A stretch of DNA of 64,000 nt from Urechis unicinctus. Its lineage: Eukaryota; Annelida; Polychaeta; Xenopneusta; Urechidae. The position numbers and the translations under genes were made by a program. The notes beneath the pieces were generated by a model. It was not told the origin of the DNA. It saw only the letters and a program-made list of their open reading frames with translations, and searched no databases. This document shows positions 47,505 to 61,499 of this stretch, in pieces. The stretch's first letter is position 1. Each line of letters opens with the position of its first letter. Where the stretch lies: positions 31,014,559-31,078,558 of the forward strand of contig CM067353.1 in the NCBI GenBank assembly GCA_034190875.2, written 5' to 3'.

Positions 47505-48362
47505 TGTCACTCCTCGCGGGTCCGTCTATTTGAGGGGTAGGAATATGAAAGGGATTCTGTCAGAAGGGACTTCAGCTTCCTCCGCCTAATGCTACCACTG
47601 GCTGCTAATGCAATAATAATATATGTTACCGCATGGCGGAGCTGTTGGCTTACTCCACACGGAAGTGACAGCGAGCAATATGAAACGAAGAACGTTTCTG
47701 TATTAATTATAGAGGAGCTGGATTCAAGCAATGGTCGTCAACCCACATTTAGAGCATTAATGCTGCTGCTCTGATAGTGTATTTACAAGCATAACACATA
47801 CGCAACCACACTGATGATCGATAAATAACAAACACCTAAACTAGGTCACTATTTCAATTGGAGTTTTGGTTTTGCTCTTGATAATGAGGACACTAGGTCC
47901 CACCACAATATGGGCTGCCATCTCCACTTTTACCACGTTGCGAAATGCAGAATAACCACTTTATTCTTTGTGTACAATCTGATTTGAATGGGTTTTATTG
48001 TGCGTCTGTCAAAAAGACCATAGTTGGAAAATTCGCATAACGTAGCCCTATTCCCCACCCCGACATAATGTAGTTGTTCGCGTATGAGAGGTAGATGACG
48101 CATGGGAAGAACAACGGAAAAACCCACTAATGTTACACAATGGATAGATCACGTGAACAGACTGCAGTGTGGAAAGATGACTTCGTCTAAAGTATCGATC
48201 TGCTAAGATACCAATGTGTCATTCTCGTATCGCGTACTTTGCATGTATGAATTTATAAATCTATATAGTTTCTCAGTGGTGTACATTATCTGTGGTTCAC
48301 GGTTGCCCACAACCCAGACATACAACACCATGATAACTCTGTCATATTATAACTGAAAGCCA
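47505..48362 (+). repeat. Dispersed repeat family, copy F
   Basis: 47606-47860 matches 35698-35950 of copy D (ATATATGTTACCGCATGGCGG; TTAATGCTGCTGCTCTGATA). 47940-48360 matches 46090-46550 of copy E and 2340-2690 of copy C. A minus-strand trace of the unknown exon (AEVPSDRIPFIFLPLK) is at about 47560. The inverted-repeat transposon begins directly after it. Confidence 0.55.
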
Positions 48363-48364
48363 TA

Positions 48365-50020
48365 ATGTCAAGATGTTTGGCATTACTTCGTCGATCACGA
48401 CATAAATAGCTGCCATCATCCTGATTTTGCGTTAATTCACTTTCAATATGTGACGAACTGTGTCAATGTGGTCATTGTAAGTATTTCAAATGAATACACT
48501 AACAGGAGACGGCCCATTGTAGCTGGCAACAATGGGAACGACGCAGAGACGGGTAGTTTCCCTATTTCGCCAAAACATTCGCAGCGTGTCGTTTCCCTGC
48601 TTCTATATTTGAGTGGTTACCGTTGGGATAGCAGTAGGAACTGAGGAGTTCTATTGCTATCGGCATTAGTCCTGACAAGCTGCTCATATTCATGTATCAT
48701 GCTACTTTGATTATGATTATCGATTTTTGCTATCAAGTAAGTTAAGAAAACTGCATACCTCCTATTTTGGGTGTCATATCCACCTTATTACAAATCCGTG
48801 TATAAAGTTTGTCATTACGTCTGTTGGGCTGGCGTTCCTAGCAATCAGTAAATACACATGCAAACCAAACACGCAGTTTGATTTATAGTATAGTATACTA
48901 GAATAATAGAGAGGATTATTAAAACAAAATAAGACACTGTTTTTGTTTGGTAAATAATGACATTTGACGTTGTTGTAGGTGCGTGCAATTATGTTAAGAA
49001 ACGCGCATGTGCTTTTTGGGCCACGTGTGGTGACGAAAATGGTAGTGATTTAAATAACAATTATGTTCTCCTTCGACTGCGTCACTTTCTATTTATGCAC
49101 TTGCTACAAATGCATTTTATGCATTGGGGTGATGCGAAAATGATCCTCATGCATGTTGATGTTCTGGTAACTAGGGTAAGTCGTAATATAATTAATCAAA
49201 TGGACTAAATTCCCAATGCTATGACCAGCAGACATCAGTCACTCACAGCTCATGGATAAAGTGTATTCCGCGCAATGTCCCGGTCACATGCTCTGAAATA
49301 CCGCCATTTCTAGGGTGGGCTTCTTCGAACGGCTCTATACAAAGGTGATCAGCATTTGAAAAGACAATTTATTTAATCACATTCATGGGCTGGTCTATGC
49401 TCTGCCTCGTATGGCTTCATTATACATTGATCCGTTAATATTGGAAATGCACAGCGGCGCTCTCCTGATTCTTATCTATTGTCACATAACATTATCCATC
49501 ACATATTAGCAGTTAATGACGCTTAAAGGCACTGTGCTATCATCATAATAGGCAGCTAGAGCTGCCTTTTTATTTACTTAATGCAATAACTGCTGCAGAA
49601 ACACAGTTTGAAGCTATGGTTGCTATATGATATTGCAAACAATGCCCGTTTACATCAATTGAATTATTCAGTGCATTATTGGTCCTCGTTGGTTTAGTAG
49701 GGAGCACTACATTGCCAATATTAGAAGCAAAGCCCTCCCCAAAACGACGATTAGAAGATCAATGCAGATCCAAGTTGGCAAGAGTTCTAAGCGCGATAGC
49801 ATATGAGGCGATAAGCGCGTATTATTTAGCACTCTTAAAACATCTTTATCGCCACTGTCAGATAACTTGCCATATGATCACATTTTGACGTGGTAATTGC
49901 CTACTTGGAATTGTTCAACATCGGCAATTAGGATTAATAACAACGCATTTCATAGTGCTTTGTCATATTGTTACAAGCTTTTACTGGCACCACGAAGTTC
50001 TGTGTAATTAGTATAGGCTT
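48365..50020 (+). repeat. Left inverted arm
   Basis: 1656 bases, paired with 51321-52977 in reverse complement. Both arms retain two modest frames, MTNCVNVVIVSISNE at 48450-48644 (mirrored at 52698-52892) and MTFDVVVGACNYVKKRAC at 48957-49208 (mirrored at 52146-52385). I recognise neither and they may be chance frames kept by arm identity. Confidence 0.85.
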
Positions 50021-50104
50021 TATTGAAAGAACTACAAGAAGTCGAACACTGTTAAGTTCATTGTTGCCATTTCTCTTAATTGGATAATAAACTTAATTTC
50101 TCAT

Positions 50105-50386
50105 TTCTTTGGAGGGCGAGCCGCGGATCAGCACAACCCAAGTTATGTTTTTATGGAGAAGATTAGGTATGGAGATGTTGTCATTGCAGACAGAGGTTAT
50201 TTGATACAGAGTGAATTGCTGTTCAGAGGCGCCACTCTAAAATTATCACCACCTGGCCATGGTGTAGAACAAAATGTTGTCAAGACCGAACAAATTAACA
50301 ATGCCCGGATACATGTTGAACGTGCAATCTTGCCTACCCCACTCAGTGCTCATGACACAATATGCTCGACGACTGCCCTCGTGTAG
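50105..50386 (+). pseudogene. DDE transposase fragment (ISL2EU/DDE_Tnp_4 type)
   Basis: Open frame reading FFGGRAADQHNPSYVF, then GDVVIADRGYLI and ARIHVERAI. The G-x-x-x-x-ADRG block holds the second catalytic aspartate and RIHVERAI the catalytic glutamate of the DDE_Tnp_4 fold as found in ISL2EU/IS4EU-type transposases. The N-terminal part (with the first aspartate and any THAP or helix-turn-helix domain) and the end after HVERAI are missing, so it cannot be active. Confidence 0.75.
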
Positions 50387-50680
50387 CAACTTCCAAACTT
50401 TCAACCTGTCAACCGGATGATATCTTAAAGCTCAATTCAAATTAGAAATAAACATTATGAAAGCAAGACTATTGACAGAGCACTATCTAGATCTTAATCT
50501 TCTGTAGTGGGTCCGAGGCACATTCAGAGTGACAGCAGCGTTTGCAAAACTCTTACGTTTTTTTTTAAACCGCGACACCGCAAAGTATATTCTAGAGTCG
50601 GCATTTGCATGCTTTCAAATTTATTACATATGTCCAACTGCTGTAGTCGACATTTGACATACCAAAAGTTACTAAAATCG

Positions 50681-50824
<144 letters not shown>

Positions 50825-51320
50825 TATTTAAATAACAGCTGACCGCTGTTTACGTTGCTAACGACCAATGACTCGAGATTATTGTCCAGATTGACCTTTG
50901 ACCGATTTCCCACCATGCCCTTTGTGCAAGATACCGAACTCGCTTATACCGCACATATCAGCGATGTTTACTATGCCTAGATCGAGAACCCGGATAAACT
51001 TGGAGAGGTCAATTTATGGCTAGTCAAACAATGGTATAGGAAGCGAAAGGCAAAAAACTATGTGGTGTTAATTTATAGTAGAAATGCATAGCATATTACC
51101 AAGCTGCGTAGCATCGTCTTACGAAGTAGCCATTTTCATAGTTCTAACTGGTTGGACTTAATATAGATATATACATTATATATATGCGTTTGACTATAAC
51201 GCTGGGTTTGGAACCTCGAAAACAACTTATATCAAGAGCCTGTGAAAAAATATGTCACATCGCACCAAAACCTTACCACCGATCGATACGTTACGATGTG
51301 CGTTTCAGCGTATTAAACCT

Positions 51321-52977
51321 AAGCCTATACTAATTACACAGAACTTCGTGGTGCCAGTAAAAGCTTATAACAATAAGACAAAGCACTATGAAATGCGTTG
51401 TTATTAATCCAAATTGCCGATGTTGAACAATTCCAAGTAGGCAATTACCACGTCAAAATGTGATCATATGGCAAGTTTTCTGACAGTGGCGATAAAGATG
51501 TTTTAAGAGTGCTAAATAATACGCGCTTATCGCCTCATATGCTATCGCGCTTAGAACTCTTGCCAACTTGGATCTGCATTGATCTTCTAATCGTCGTTTT
51601 GGGGAGGGCTTTGCTTCTAATATTGGCAATGTAGTGCTCCCTACTTAACTAACGAGGACCAATAATGCACTGAATAATTCAATTGATGTAAACGGGCATT
51701 GTTTGCAATATCATATAGCAACCATAGCTTCAAACTGTGTTTCTGCAGCAGTTATTGCATTAAGTAAATAAAAAGGCAGCTCTAGTTGCCTATTATGATG
51801 ATAGCACATTGCCTTTAAGCGTAATTAACTGCTAATATGTGATGGATAATGATATGTGACAATAGATAAGAATCAGGAGAGCGCCGCTGTGCATTTCTAA
51901 TATTAACGGATCAATGTATAATGAAGCCATACGAGGCAGAGCATAGACCAGCCCATGAATGTGATTAAATAAATTGTCTTTTCAAATGCTGATCACCTTT
52001 GTATAGAGCCGTTCGAAGAAGCCCACCCTAGAAATGGCGGTATTTCAGAGCATGTGACCGGGACATTGCGCGGAATACACTTTATCCATGAGCTGTGAGT
52101 GACTGATGTCTGCTGGTCATAGCATTGGGAATTTAGTCCATTTGATTAAAATATATTACGACTTACCCTAGTTACCAGAACATCAACATGCATGAGGATC
52201 ATTTTCGCATCACCCCAATGCATACACTGCATTTGTAGCAAGTGCATAAATAGAAAGTGACGCAGTCGAAGGAGAACATAATTGTTATTTAAATCACTAC
52301 CATTTGCGTCACCACACGTGGCCCAAAAAGCACATGCGCGTTTCTTAACATAATTGCACGCACCTACAACAACGTCAAATGTCATTATTTACCAAACAAA
52401 AACAGTGTCTTATTTTTTTTTAATAATCCTCTCTATTATTCTAGTATACTATACTATAAATCAAACTGCGTGTTTGGTTTGCATGCGTATTTACTGATTG
52501 CTAGGGACACCAGCCCAACAGACGTAATGACAAACTTTATACACGGATTTGTAATAAGGTGGATATGACACCCAAAATAGGAGGTATGCAGTTTTCTAAA
52601 CTTACTTGATGGCAAAAATCGATAATCATAATCAAAGTAGCATGATACATGAATATGAGCAGCTTGTCAGGACTAATGCCGATAGCAGTAGAACTCCTCA
52701 GTTCCTACTGCTATCCCAACGGTAACCACTCAAATATAGAAGCAGGGAAACGACACGCTGCGAATGTTTTGGCGAAATAGGGAAACTACCCGTCTCTGCG
52801 TCGTTCCCATTGTTGCCAGGTACAATGGACCGTCTCCTGTTAGTGCATTCATTTGAAATACTTACTATGACCACATTGACACAGTTCGTCACATATTGAA
52901 AGTGAATTAACGCAAAATCAGGATGATGGCAGCTATTTATGTCGTGATCGACGAAGTAATGCCAAACATCTTGACAT
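51321..52977 (-). repeat. Right inverted arm
   Basis: Reverse complement of 48365-50020. Small differences (for example AAAATATATTACG at 52148-52160 against CGTAATATAATTAATC at the matching place on the left) show the arms are separate sequences, not an assembly mirror. Confidence 0.85.
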
Positions 52978-53029
52978 TACTGGTGTTACTTATGTGATTT
53001 ATTACCGCGGTTGTGCTCATGAGTCATTA

Positions 53030-53160
53030 ACCTCCAATACACAAACTACTACGTCGTGTCGGGGAGGGCGTTGGAAAGGGATTTTGCAACCAGGGTCTTT
53101 CGACAGGCAATAATGCCATTCAAATCACACAGTACATATGGACTCAACTGCCGCAACAAA
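53030..53160 (-). repeat. Inverted fragment of the dispersed family
   Basis: Reverse complement matches 2340-2460 of copy C and 47960-48080 of copy F (CGTGTCGG...GGGATTTT.CAACCA and GCCATTCAAATCA). It is in opposite orientation to the other copies, just right of the inverted-repeat element. Confidence 0.55.
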
Positions 53161-55015
53161 CTCAACGACGAAATATACAAGACACGCAATTATTACATGT
53201 TCCACACTTATTGGGATATGTTGTCTCTGAGATAAGTTGTCAATAAATGCATGTATTCCATAGGGTTATATTTATAAGCCCAGTCGGTGGAGGGGGCCTC
53301 GTTAATAAAATTTTCTTTACACTATTGTAGTTTACAATTACATGTTTATTTGATCGTAGAAGACTGAAGCACAAACTAAAATGCTCGGAAAACAACATGC
53401 ATCATACCATTGTATTCCAAGAGCTGATATATAGGTATTGCATGAATTAATATCCTTGTTTGCCATCTGCCTTTGCATACGACCCTATGCCAAATCTAGC
53501 ATTCGTAGTATCTGTTTCAGAGTAATATTCTATCTGCTAACCACAACTCAATACCACATGTTTCACTTTGTCATTGATGTTATGATAGAAGCAGCACTGC
53601 GGCAATGTGGTTGTTTACATTAAGACACATTTCATCTTGAGTAATAAATGGGCCCATTTTAGGTCTCAAGCAGGGAGAAATACTAACTCTGAGAAATACT
53701 TTCTAATTTTTAGAATAAATTCTAATTTTTACTTGTCCGGTCGAAAAACCTCATTGCCCGGTCATAGTCAAAAATGCTGTCCTCGATGTCGAACATTTAA
53801 TTTGATGGATAAGGTTCAACAGTGATAGACTAAGCGTAGACTAACGCGGAATTTAGCGGGAATCGCCGATCACACGCTTATGAGTTCACGAGTCTCGCAA
53901 CAGAGTTAGTTTGAGCTCGTATACGGACGATTGGGGTTTTCTTTCTCTGTAAACGCACGATCGATCTTAATATGCTTCGCTTAAGACGAAAACAACACGA
54001 CTTGTCCCGTCGGGCAAGTTAGATGGCAGCTTCACTTGTCCAACGGCATCACCTACTCGACAATCGGGCGATAGTTAATGTTTTTATCCCTGATAAGCTT
54101 CAAATTATAACAATAGCAAGCAACAGCGATTGATATTCATATCGAACTTATCTATGACATTGATATTGATGTATGCCAACCGTCAAATTCTTAATAAATC
54201 ATTAACTCTACTGCAAAATCAACCTTCTCTTTCAGCGTGAAATAGACATTATTAAATTAATGCAATTGTTTCACAAATGATCACAAGTGTTACATGTCTA
54301 CTGGCCTGTGTTCGGTGTAAATTTCGAAAAGGTTCTGATACGTAATCTGCTCTTTTTTATTTTTCATATATATCAGCCAAACAGCATTCCATTGCAGCAG
54401 ACGATCTATGGACTCAGCTGTCCTCGGACTCAAAGCGACAGCTTTACTCGTCCTCTTGCTGCAACCTGGGAATAAGTACTCTCTTATGTATTGCATTGAA
54501 ATGAAAAATGGTGTCATTTGTATTCATTACATTGATTTAATACCGCTTTTATCTAAGCGGTTGATGAATATATATATGGTCCTGCGTCAGACAAAAGTGT
54601 AGAGGTGAACAGGGCACCACAAGAGGTTGAATACGAAATAGCAGACATCAATTAATGACAAGTACCACTGAGTTCTTATTTTGATGTTCTCCGTAAACGT
54701 ATAGATCAACTGTGAGAAACTAAGCTTTATTGAATATGGTAAATTATGACAGGGGGCAAGCTGCCCATTGTCCGATGTAAATTGTAGCTCTCAGCCCAAA
54801 GATCTTCGAATGCGAATAACCCGATTATTAATCCGAATAAAAAACGTTACAGTAGTTAGCAATTGACAAATGTACATCAATATGGTTTCTATAAGTCAAA
54901 TGAACAATGTTACCTGAAGAAGTTTTGATCATATAACTGTACTGATATTACATGTTCAAAATAAGATATGTGTTATCGTAGAAACAAGTGGGTAGCATCG
55001 TGATGAGATCTGCAT
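53161..55015. other. Unassigned sequence
   Basis: AT-rich with short frames on both strands, none with a recognised domain. No RNA gene seen. Confidence 0.4.
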
Positions 55016-55019
55016 GGTC

Positions 55020-55385
55020 CTTATATCATCGTAGTACAGTCGGCATCAGATTGTGTTCCTGGCCACTCTGAAACTGCACATGAGGATTGGGTATTTGTCC
55101 CCTGAAGCGATATCTTTGATTGTGATGTCCCGTTCACGACTGGTTCAAAGCCTTTCGCCATCGAGTATTTATCTCTCTTTGAAGCAGGTCGTCGAACGTC
55201 TCAGGTTGCATCCATATGCGATCGAAGATAGATGTCGTGTCGTCCATTCTGAGCTCTCTGTGCAGTCTATCGTAATGCCCAAACTGGAGCCTCCTGTCTG
55301 CAGCCAGCCACGGCCCAACCCAATATATTTTTGATCTCCTTCTACTCCGCTTAATAATATCGTCCATCTGGACTTCCGCCAGCAT
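55020..55385 (-). pseudogene. Harbinger (HARBI1-like) transposase N-terminal fragment
   Basis: Minus-strand frame reads SRRRSKIYWVGPWL, QFGHYDRLHRELRMDD, DRIWMQPETFDDLLQREI and TRWRKALNQS, then, after a frameshift near 55135, RERDITIKDIASGDKY and FRVARNTI. These are the N-terminal helices of PIF/Harbinger transposases (the pattern R-W-V-R-PWL, Y..L..EL, F...LRM....FD.LL, and SFRV..NTI). The catalytic DDE domain is absent. It is a different copy and subgroup from the 50105-50386 fragment. Confidence 0.75.
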
Positions 55386-57291
55386 CTGTTCTATAGAATT
55401 GCAAACTGTAACTTATCGGCTCTATGAGTGAATTAACAATTTTTTTGTAATATAATCGGTCGTAGATAAATCGCAGTACAGCGTCGAGCAGTCACTCAGT
55501 GAAAGATAATTATCAATTTTCAGTTGGTTCACCTGGCATTTTAACCTCTCATCTTGGCATTTGTATGTGGTGTTCATTATTCCTGGTAGGACACTCGTAC
55601 GGTGCGGCTGTAGAATGTGGTGCGACACAAATTTCTAAACATATCACCATCAAAGTTTTTTGATGGCTCTGAAAGCCATTCTGAAAATATACATCGACGA
55701 TATATCTACGCTATAGCTATTGCTTAGTTTATTCGTTATGTTGATGGTTTATATTGTCCGCGTCAATCAGCCCATTGCGCTTTATATTTAGAGTTAGAAT
55801 CATTTAACCTATAATATGCAGTCATGTAGGAGAAACTTGCGAGCGTCCATTGAGGTGTTCAACCTCACAGCCAGTTGTCTGAATGAGAGGATAGAGACAT
55901 GTGTTTCAACTCGTCACGCAATCTATTATGTAAGAATTGTACAATGCTATTGACTCGCTTTTCTAACTAAAACCTGATCTACTATACATGGTTCGCTAAG
56001 GACACATCTCATTGAAGATATGTTTGCGGCTTCTAGTTGCTCTTTCGCTTTCCATTACGTCACACTACAGTCATATGACGATCGGAGCTTTTCTTACAGT
56101 CCACCAGCCCCGCAGATCCTTCTGGCCCCTAACTTATACTCTCTCAGCTTCATCATACCATTTGCCTTTGTTGTATATTAACGCAATCCATCACCGTGCC
56201 TTAGACCTGATGCGTCCCATTCACTGCTCCAAATGGAATATGTACTCGCGTAAACCTCGTTCACGGCTCTGCTGCACCTATTGTTATCAGTGACAAATGG
56301 GAACACGCTGGTAATTCCTTCTGTCTTGTGACCTTGAACAAGACTAGGGAATCAGAGGAACGAAAAGAAAGTTACAGTGCCATCCAATGACATTAGTTCA
56401 CGTTATATTTCCAGGTTATAATAACACATAGATTACCTCTGTAGCTGAGAATGTATCAGACAATGCCACACAACCAAGGAGAAGTTGGTCACGAGCTCTG
56501 AGCATCTTACCAAGTATGTGTTTTGGCCTTCTGCGAGCAACACATCTTTCTTTCCATCACTGAATGTCTATACAGCTACGATGTCTTTGCACATTCTACC
56601 CATAAGCAAACCGAAAGCTTTTGTCCATTGATACATTGACGTAATATGCAATCAGTGGCCAAAAGTGGTTGTGCTACGCTAGATGGTATTACAAATGGGT
56701 CCAAAGGCGCACCTAGTCGTGCAACCTGCCGATGTTTTGAATTAAAACATATCAGCAATGACCGCCATGGTTGCATAACTTTTGCGTTCCCACTAATAAT
56801 TCGCCAAAACATACTATGTTTTGGTCAGAACCATAGGCTTTAATGCAAATCAGTAAGAACGACAACGCGTATACTGATATTGAGAGCCACAATGTAGTGG
56901 GCGTATAACTAAGAAAGTGAACAACTTGTTCACTGAGAAAGGTTTGTGTACAACTTTGCTATAAAACGTTGTTATATATCACATCTTTATCTATATAATG
57001 TTCAACTGGGTTAAGCCATAAGACCAGTTCCTTACAACAAAAAGCTCATTTTTGTTTATTCTGGTCCTCGCAATGATAATGTGATAATACCCTAGATTTT
57101 AATTAAGTTAGCCTATTGTTACGATATGCTCCCTACATAGCCGACGGTAATAACATAGGCTCCCATGGTTGTTAGTACACGAGCGCGCTGAATAAAACGA
57201 TCACCAGTCTCTGCTCTTCTTTCCTCGATATCGACAGTGGCTCAACAAATCCAAGCACTCCAAAATGAAATACAGGCTGTGAGAACTGAAA
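55386..57291. other. Unassigned sequence
   Basis: No gene recognised. The segment just before 57292 (VAQQIQALQNEIQAVRTEND in one frame) may be upstream gag sequence in another frame. I could not identify a long terminal repeat or primer-binding site. Confidence 0.4.
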
Positions 57292-57816
57292 ATGACAACC
57301 GGAGCCACACCCACTGCTTCTCATAACAGTTTCCAAGAACACCCTAGTAGACCGCCTACTCATCTAGCAGGTGTAAATCCTCCTGCCCCTCTCAATCTTG
57401 ACACTGGCAAGAAAGTCGAAAACTGGAAACTGTGGAAGCAACAATGGACTAATTACACGAAGCCCTCTGACCTCCGCAATCTAGACTCAGAGATCCAGCA
57501 TGCTTTGTTTGAGAACTGCTTAGGACAAACAGCCCTGAAGACATACAACCAAATAGACATCCCTGAAGGGGCCACATTGGAACAAGTCGTACATGGCATG
57601 GGGTCTCTGATAGTCGGAGAGCTGAACGAAACGTATGAACGTTATTGTTTCAATCTCCGATCTCAACCTACTGATGAATCCATTGATGACTTCATAACTG
57701 ACCTACGTAACCTGGCTAGGACCTGTGGGTTCTGTGATTGTATTCACGACTCTGTTCTCGGAAATTTACGATATCGGAATTGTTTAGCCGAATATAAAAG
57801 AATAATAAGCTGCTGA
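57292..57816 (+). pseudogene. Ty3/gypsy-type gag fragment
   Basis: Open frame of 174 residues. It reads PPAPLNLDTGKKVENWKLWK, QQWTNYTKPSDL, IQHALFENCLGQTALKTYNQ and ESIDDFITDLRNLARTCGFC. This is the retrotransposon gag (capsid N-terminal-like) fold common in gypsy elements of invertebrates, where it packages element RNA. The frame diverges from the family directly after CIHDSVL. Zinc knuckle, protease and polymerase are absent, so it is a fragment. Confidence 0.7.
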
Positions 57817-60620
57817 TATATAGCTCAACATACGCCCATGTAACACACACTTTCAAAGAAATTGATCACTAATGGAACTACAAAACATTATAAGCTAACA
57901 AGTTACCGAGCTGAATGTTTCGAATTAAACTCAAAAAGATAAAGCTAAGATTATTTTTTTACGATTTACTTTTATTGCAATGGAATTCATCAAACAGAAC
58001 ATTTGGATGATATGTCGCCTTACGCAGCAATCTGGTGTGACGAGGGGAGATAATTCAATATGTTGGTTCCATAGAATACCTTTTTTGGTCGGAAACAAGT
58101 GAAAGCATCCACGCTACACGCTATATGAGACATCATTGGCTTAGAATTCGTCGATATTGGCGTGAAACGCAATGATCGTGCATGACGTATGAGGGTTTTT
58201 GATCAACCAGGGCCACAGTGAGATACATTCCCGCGTATGGTGTCAAATTGCTGTGCCTAATGTTACTTATTGTACAGTACTTTGCATGGATTTACATGCC
58301 CCAATGCTCTGAATATGCATGATGCTTCAATCACTGTACAGAAGGATAGAGTGAATTGCCACAAATATTAGATAGTAGTTATCTAGTAGCTAGGAACTGG
58401 TGGTTTGCGACGAAATAGACATAAACGACACACTGTCACTAAATCACTCATGGTAAGGTAACTTTTGAGCCATTTTATGTTAGTGCGTGTAGTACTGTCT
58501 TATTTGCCACTAACAATAGATTTTGAACAGGCTGCGACACCGGTAGTCAGTGAAAAATAGTGCATTTCACTCAGCGATTATCACATAAGTTGGAAATCCT
58601 TGACAACCTTCCTTATCATCATTTACCGACGAATATTTATGGTAAAAGGAAGGCGACGCCAGGTCCCGTGGGGGCGCTGATGCATGCTAATGTCTGAATG
58701 CGGCACGACAGATGAGGCAGTTGAGTTCACTTTATTCCCGTGGCAATTATTCACCACTGCAGCTGTATATTACTGTAACATATGAAATAATTTACACACC
58801 TTAGCTTCACAAGATGGAAAATAATATATTTAGTGGGTTTGGAATGTGCCATGTATAAAGCTATCATTATGATAACTGACTGAACCCGGACCACTTACCG
58901 CGGTTATCTTATTCATGCTGATGAATGGCCATTTCCTTTGTACAGTGCGTGTGTCTTATGTATGAACAACGCATCGCGTACCAGAAATTCAGCGAATACT
59001 GCCCCTTACTTTGATACTAACAATTGACAGCTATATATAAAAATAATGTGCTAGTATTCCCGGATCTTTGTATATTAACTGTCTAGGGGGAAAAACTCGT
59101 TTATCTTCCTATGAATACTAAATTTGAACAGCCACTGATATCTCAATGAAGTTAAACATGACGTTTTACTTGATTTAATTGAGTTGATCGGGGCCTAGTA
59201 AAAGCACATGTATTTCGTCAATTACAAAATATAGCAATATTATTATATTATCAGATTTGAAGCATAAACATGACCTGCCATAACCTGTCCCGCTAAAAAT
59301 TTTTTAGTGAATGAGTTATTCAATGCAGCGAGAACATATCGAATCTACATAGAATGTAACCAGTGCAGCATATGGCAGATGTTCCACTTAATTTATATAA
59401 CATGCTTTCAAACAGACAACAAAAATACCCATAATAATCAGTTAGTATGATTCTTTATCAAGCGTTTTTCACGCGACATAAAACGATTGTCAATCGCTGG
59501 TTCAGCCCCCTTCAAATGGAACGTGGTTGAGCACTTAATTAACGACCAGTAATACACCGACGACGACACGGGCGACTTGATTGTGAAGCTAATCCTGCTC
59601 TGGTAGCCTTGTAAACTGGTACCGGTGAGGCATCTCGCCTGTCTGTAACACCATTCATCAAACACCTTTTCCAAATTATGTCATCCATCATACTACTACC
59701 TGTCGCTGATTGGGATATCTTCATACATCACTTGGTCGAGTTGACATTGGATACAATGCAATGTTAACGTTTGCAGAGTGCTTCAATTGCCTTCTATTTA
59801 TCAAAACAACTATCCACATCAACGATCAAGGAGCAGCCGAAACCAGGTCCACAAGCTTTAATTGGTGTTAGAAGTTATTTATGCGCACAGGCGAAGGAAG
59901 CCTAACACGTCTTTGGATTTAGCTTGGTGCCAGGACATTGCTGGTTCCAGACATGTCATCTGGTTCGGCGTTGATACCAAATCTTAATTGGGAATTTAAT
60001 AACGTTTGGAACGTTTTCCCCGATATCCGCGAAAATTGGAAAATGTTATTAAGCTTTGGGATACCCGAAATGTTAATGCAAATCCACATTCATTGTATAT
60101 GTGAAATAATGTAGACTACAATAAACACATAACTAGAGAAAACCTCACAGCTAGCAAGCGTTGGAGTAGTGAGGATCACAAACCGCAGTAATGGAAGAGG
60201 ATGGATAGATATTAGTTGTCGATCTCAAACGAGAGTACCAACACAAATATGTCAAAATGTGTAGCAAATTGAAGAAATAAAGCTCATACCTGAATTAAAA
60301 CCACTATGTGTTTGAGGGAGGAATAAACCTATGCTGTCCACATATCGATGATGACCGAGCCAAGGGGCTAAAACAGATACCTAGTATGACATGATAAGCC
60401 TGTCTGTATCGTTCACTTCGAAGATGCCGATATCATAATGTTAACTACGTTACAACAATATGTGTCGTTCTGTCGTTATGTGCCCTCTATCGATCAAAAT
60501 GAAACATTTATTGTTTGCAAAATTACCATGCCGCATTCAGAGGACTTTTTGCAAGCTGCAAGCAGAGGTGCCCTTGTCAAAGAGCGATGAAACAATTTCT
60601 AACACTTGGAGGCAAGTTTT
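57817..60620. other. Unassigned sequence
   Basis: No recognisable gene; a minus-strand frame at 59438-59674 shows no known domain. AT-rich, with no repeat structure that I can see. Confidence 0.4.
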
Positions 60621-60866
<246 letters not shown>

Positions 60867-60896
60867 ACAAGTCCGACCATTATGGTACAATTCACC

Positions 60897-60951
60897 GACT
60901 ATTTTGGCCCATACTTACATTTTGGTCGACGATCATGGGGCCAAAATAGTC
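60897..60951. repeat. Inverted repeat, 14-bp arms
   Basis: GACTATTTTGGCCC (60897-60910) pairs perfectly with GGGCCAAAATAGTC (60938-60951) across a 27-base loop, directly next to the TA microsatellite. It could be the end of a small transposable element. Confidence 0.7.
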
Positions 60952-61326
60952 AGCGTCATCTCATAGGCTTACACAACTGCGCTTCCTCACCAAATTGTAT
61001 CTTTGTTTGCTACTACTCCGCCTAAGGTTGGAATCTTATTATTAGGGGTAACTATCCACTTTTTCTTGGCGTTAAATGCCTTTGCCTGAATTTACATCTT
61101 GGCCCCAACGACCATTTTGTCCATGTTGAATAATCGGTCATTATATGGCTTTGTTCGATGTATATTTGCTTCAAACTTAGATTCATGATTTGTGTGACTT
61201 TTAACTTCAATGAACAATTCTTTGTTTTAAATTATCGCTTGAAATGAAGAACATACAAATTTTGAATGAATATATAAATCAGTATACATGTGCCGCGCGA
61301 CCGGGTATGTTTTTTCGGCCTCTCGT

Positions 61327-61425
61327 CTTGTACGACGGTTTATACATTCGCATAATACCTTGTACGACGGGGTATACTTTTTGCCATTCTCAACTTGTAC
61401 AACAGGTACGGGTTTTCGAGGTCCC
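61327..61425 (+). repeat. Three imperfect 32-35 bp tandem units
   Basis: CTTGTACGACGG at 61327 and 61359 and CTTGTACAACAG at 61394, each followed by TATAC- or TACGGG-type sequence and a TTTT tract. A 13-C run follows at 61459-61471. Confidence 0.6.
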
Positions 61426-61499
61426 GCGGCACACCCCTATCCGAGTTAGGGTTAAGTGCCCCCCCCCCCCCGGGATACTAAGGCAATGCAAATGAGGCG

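Noticed and set aside
48450-49208. Two frames conserved in both arms of the inverted-repeat element
   Set aside because: Their conservation is fully explained by the near-identity of the arms and gives no independent evidence of coding.
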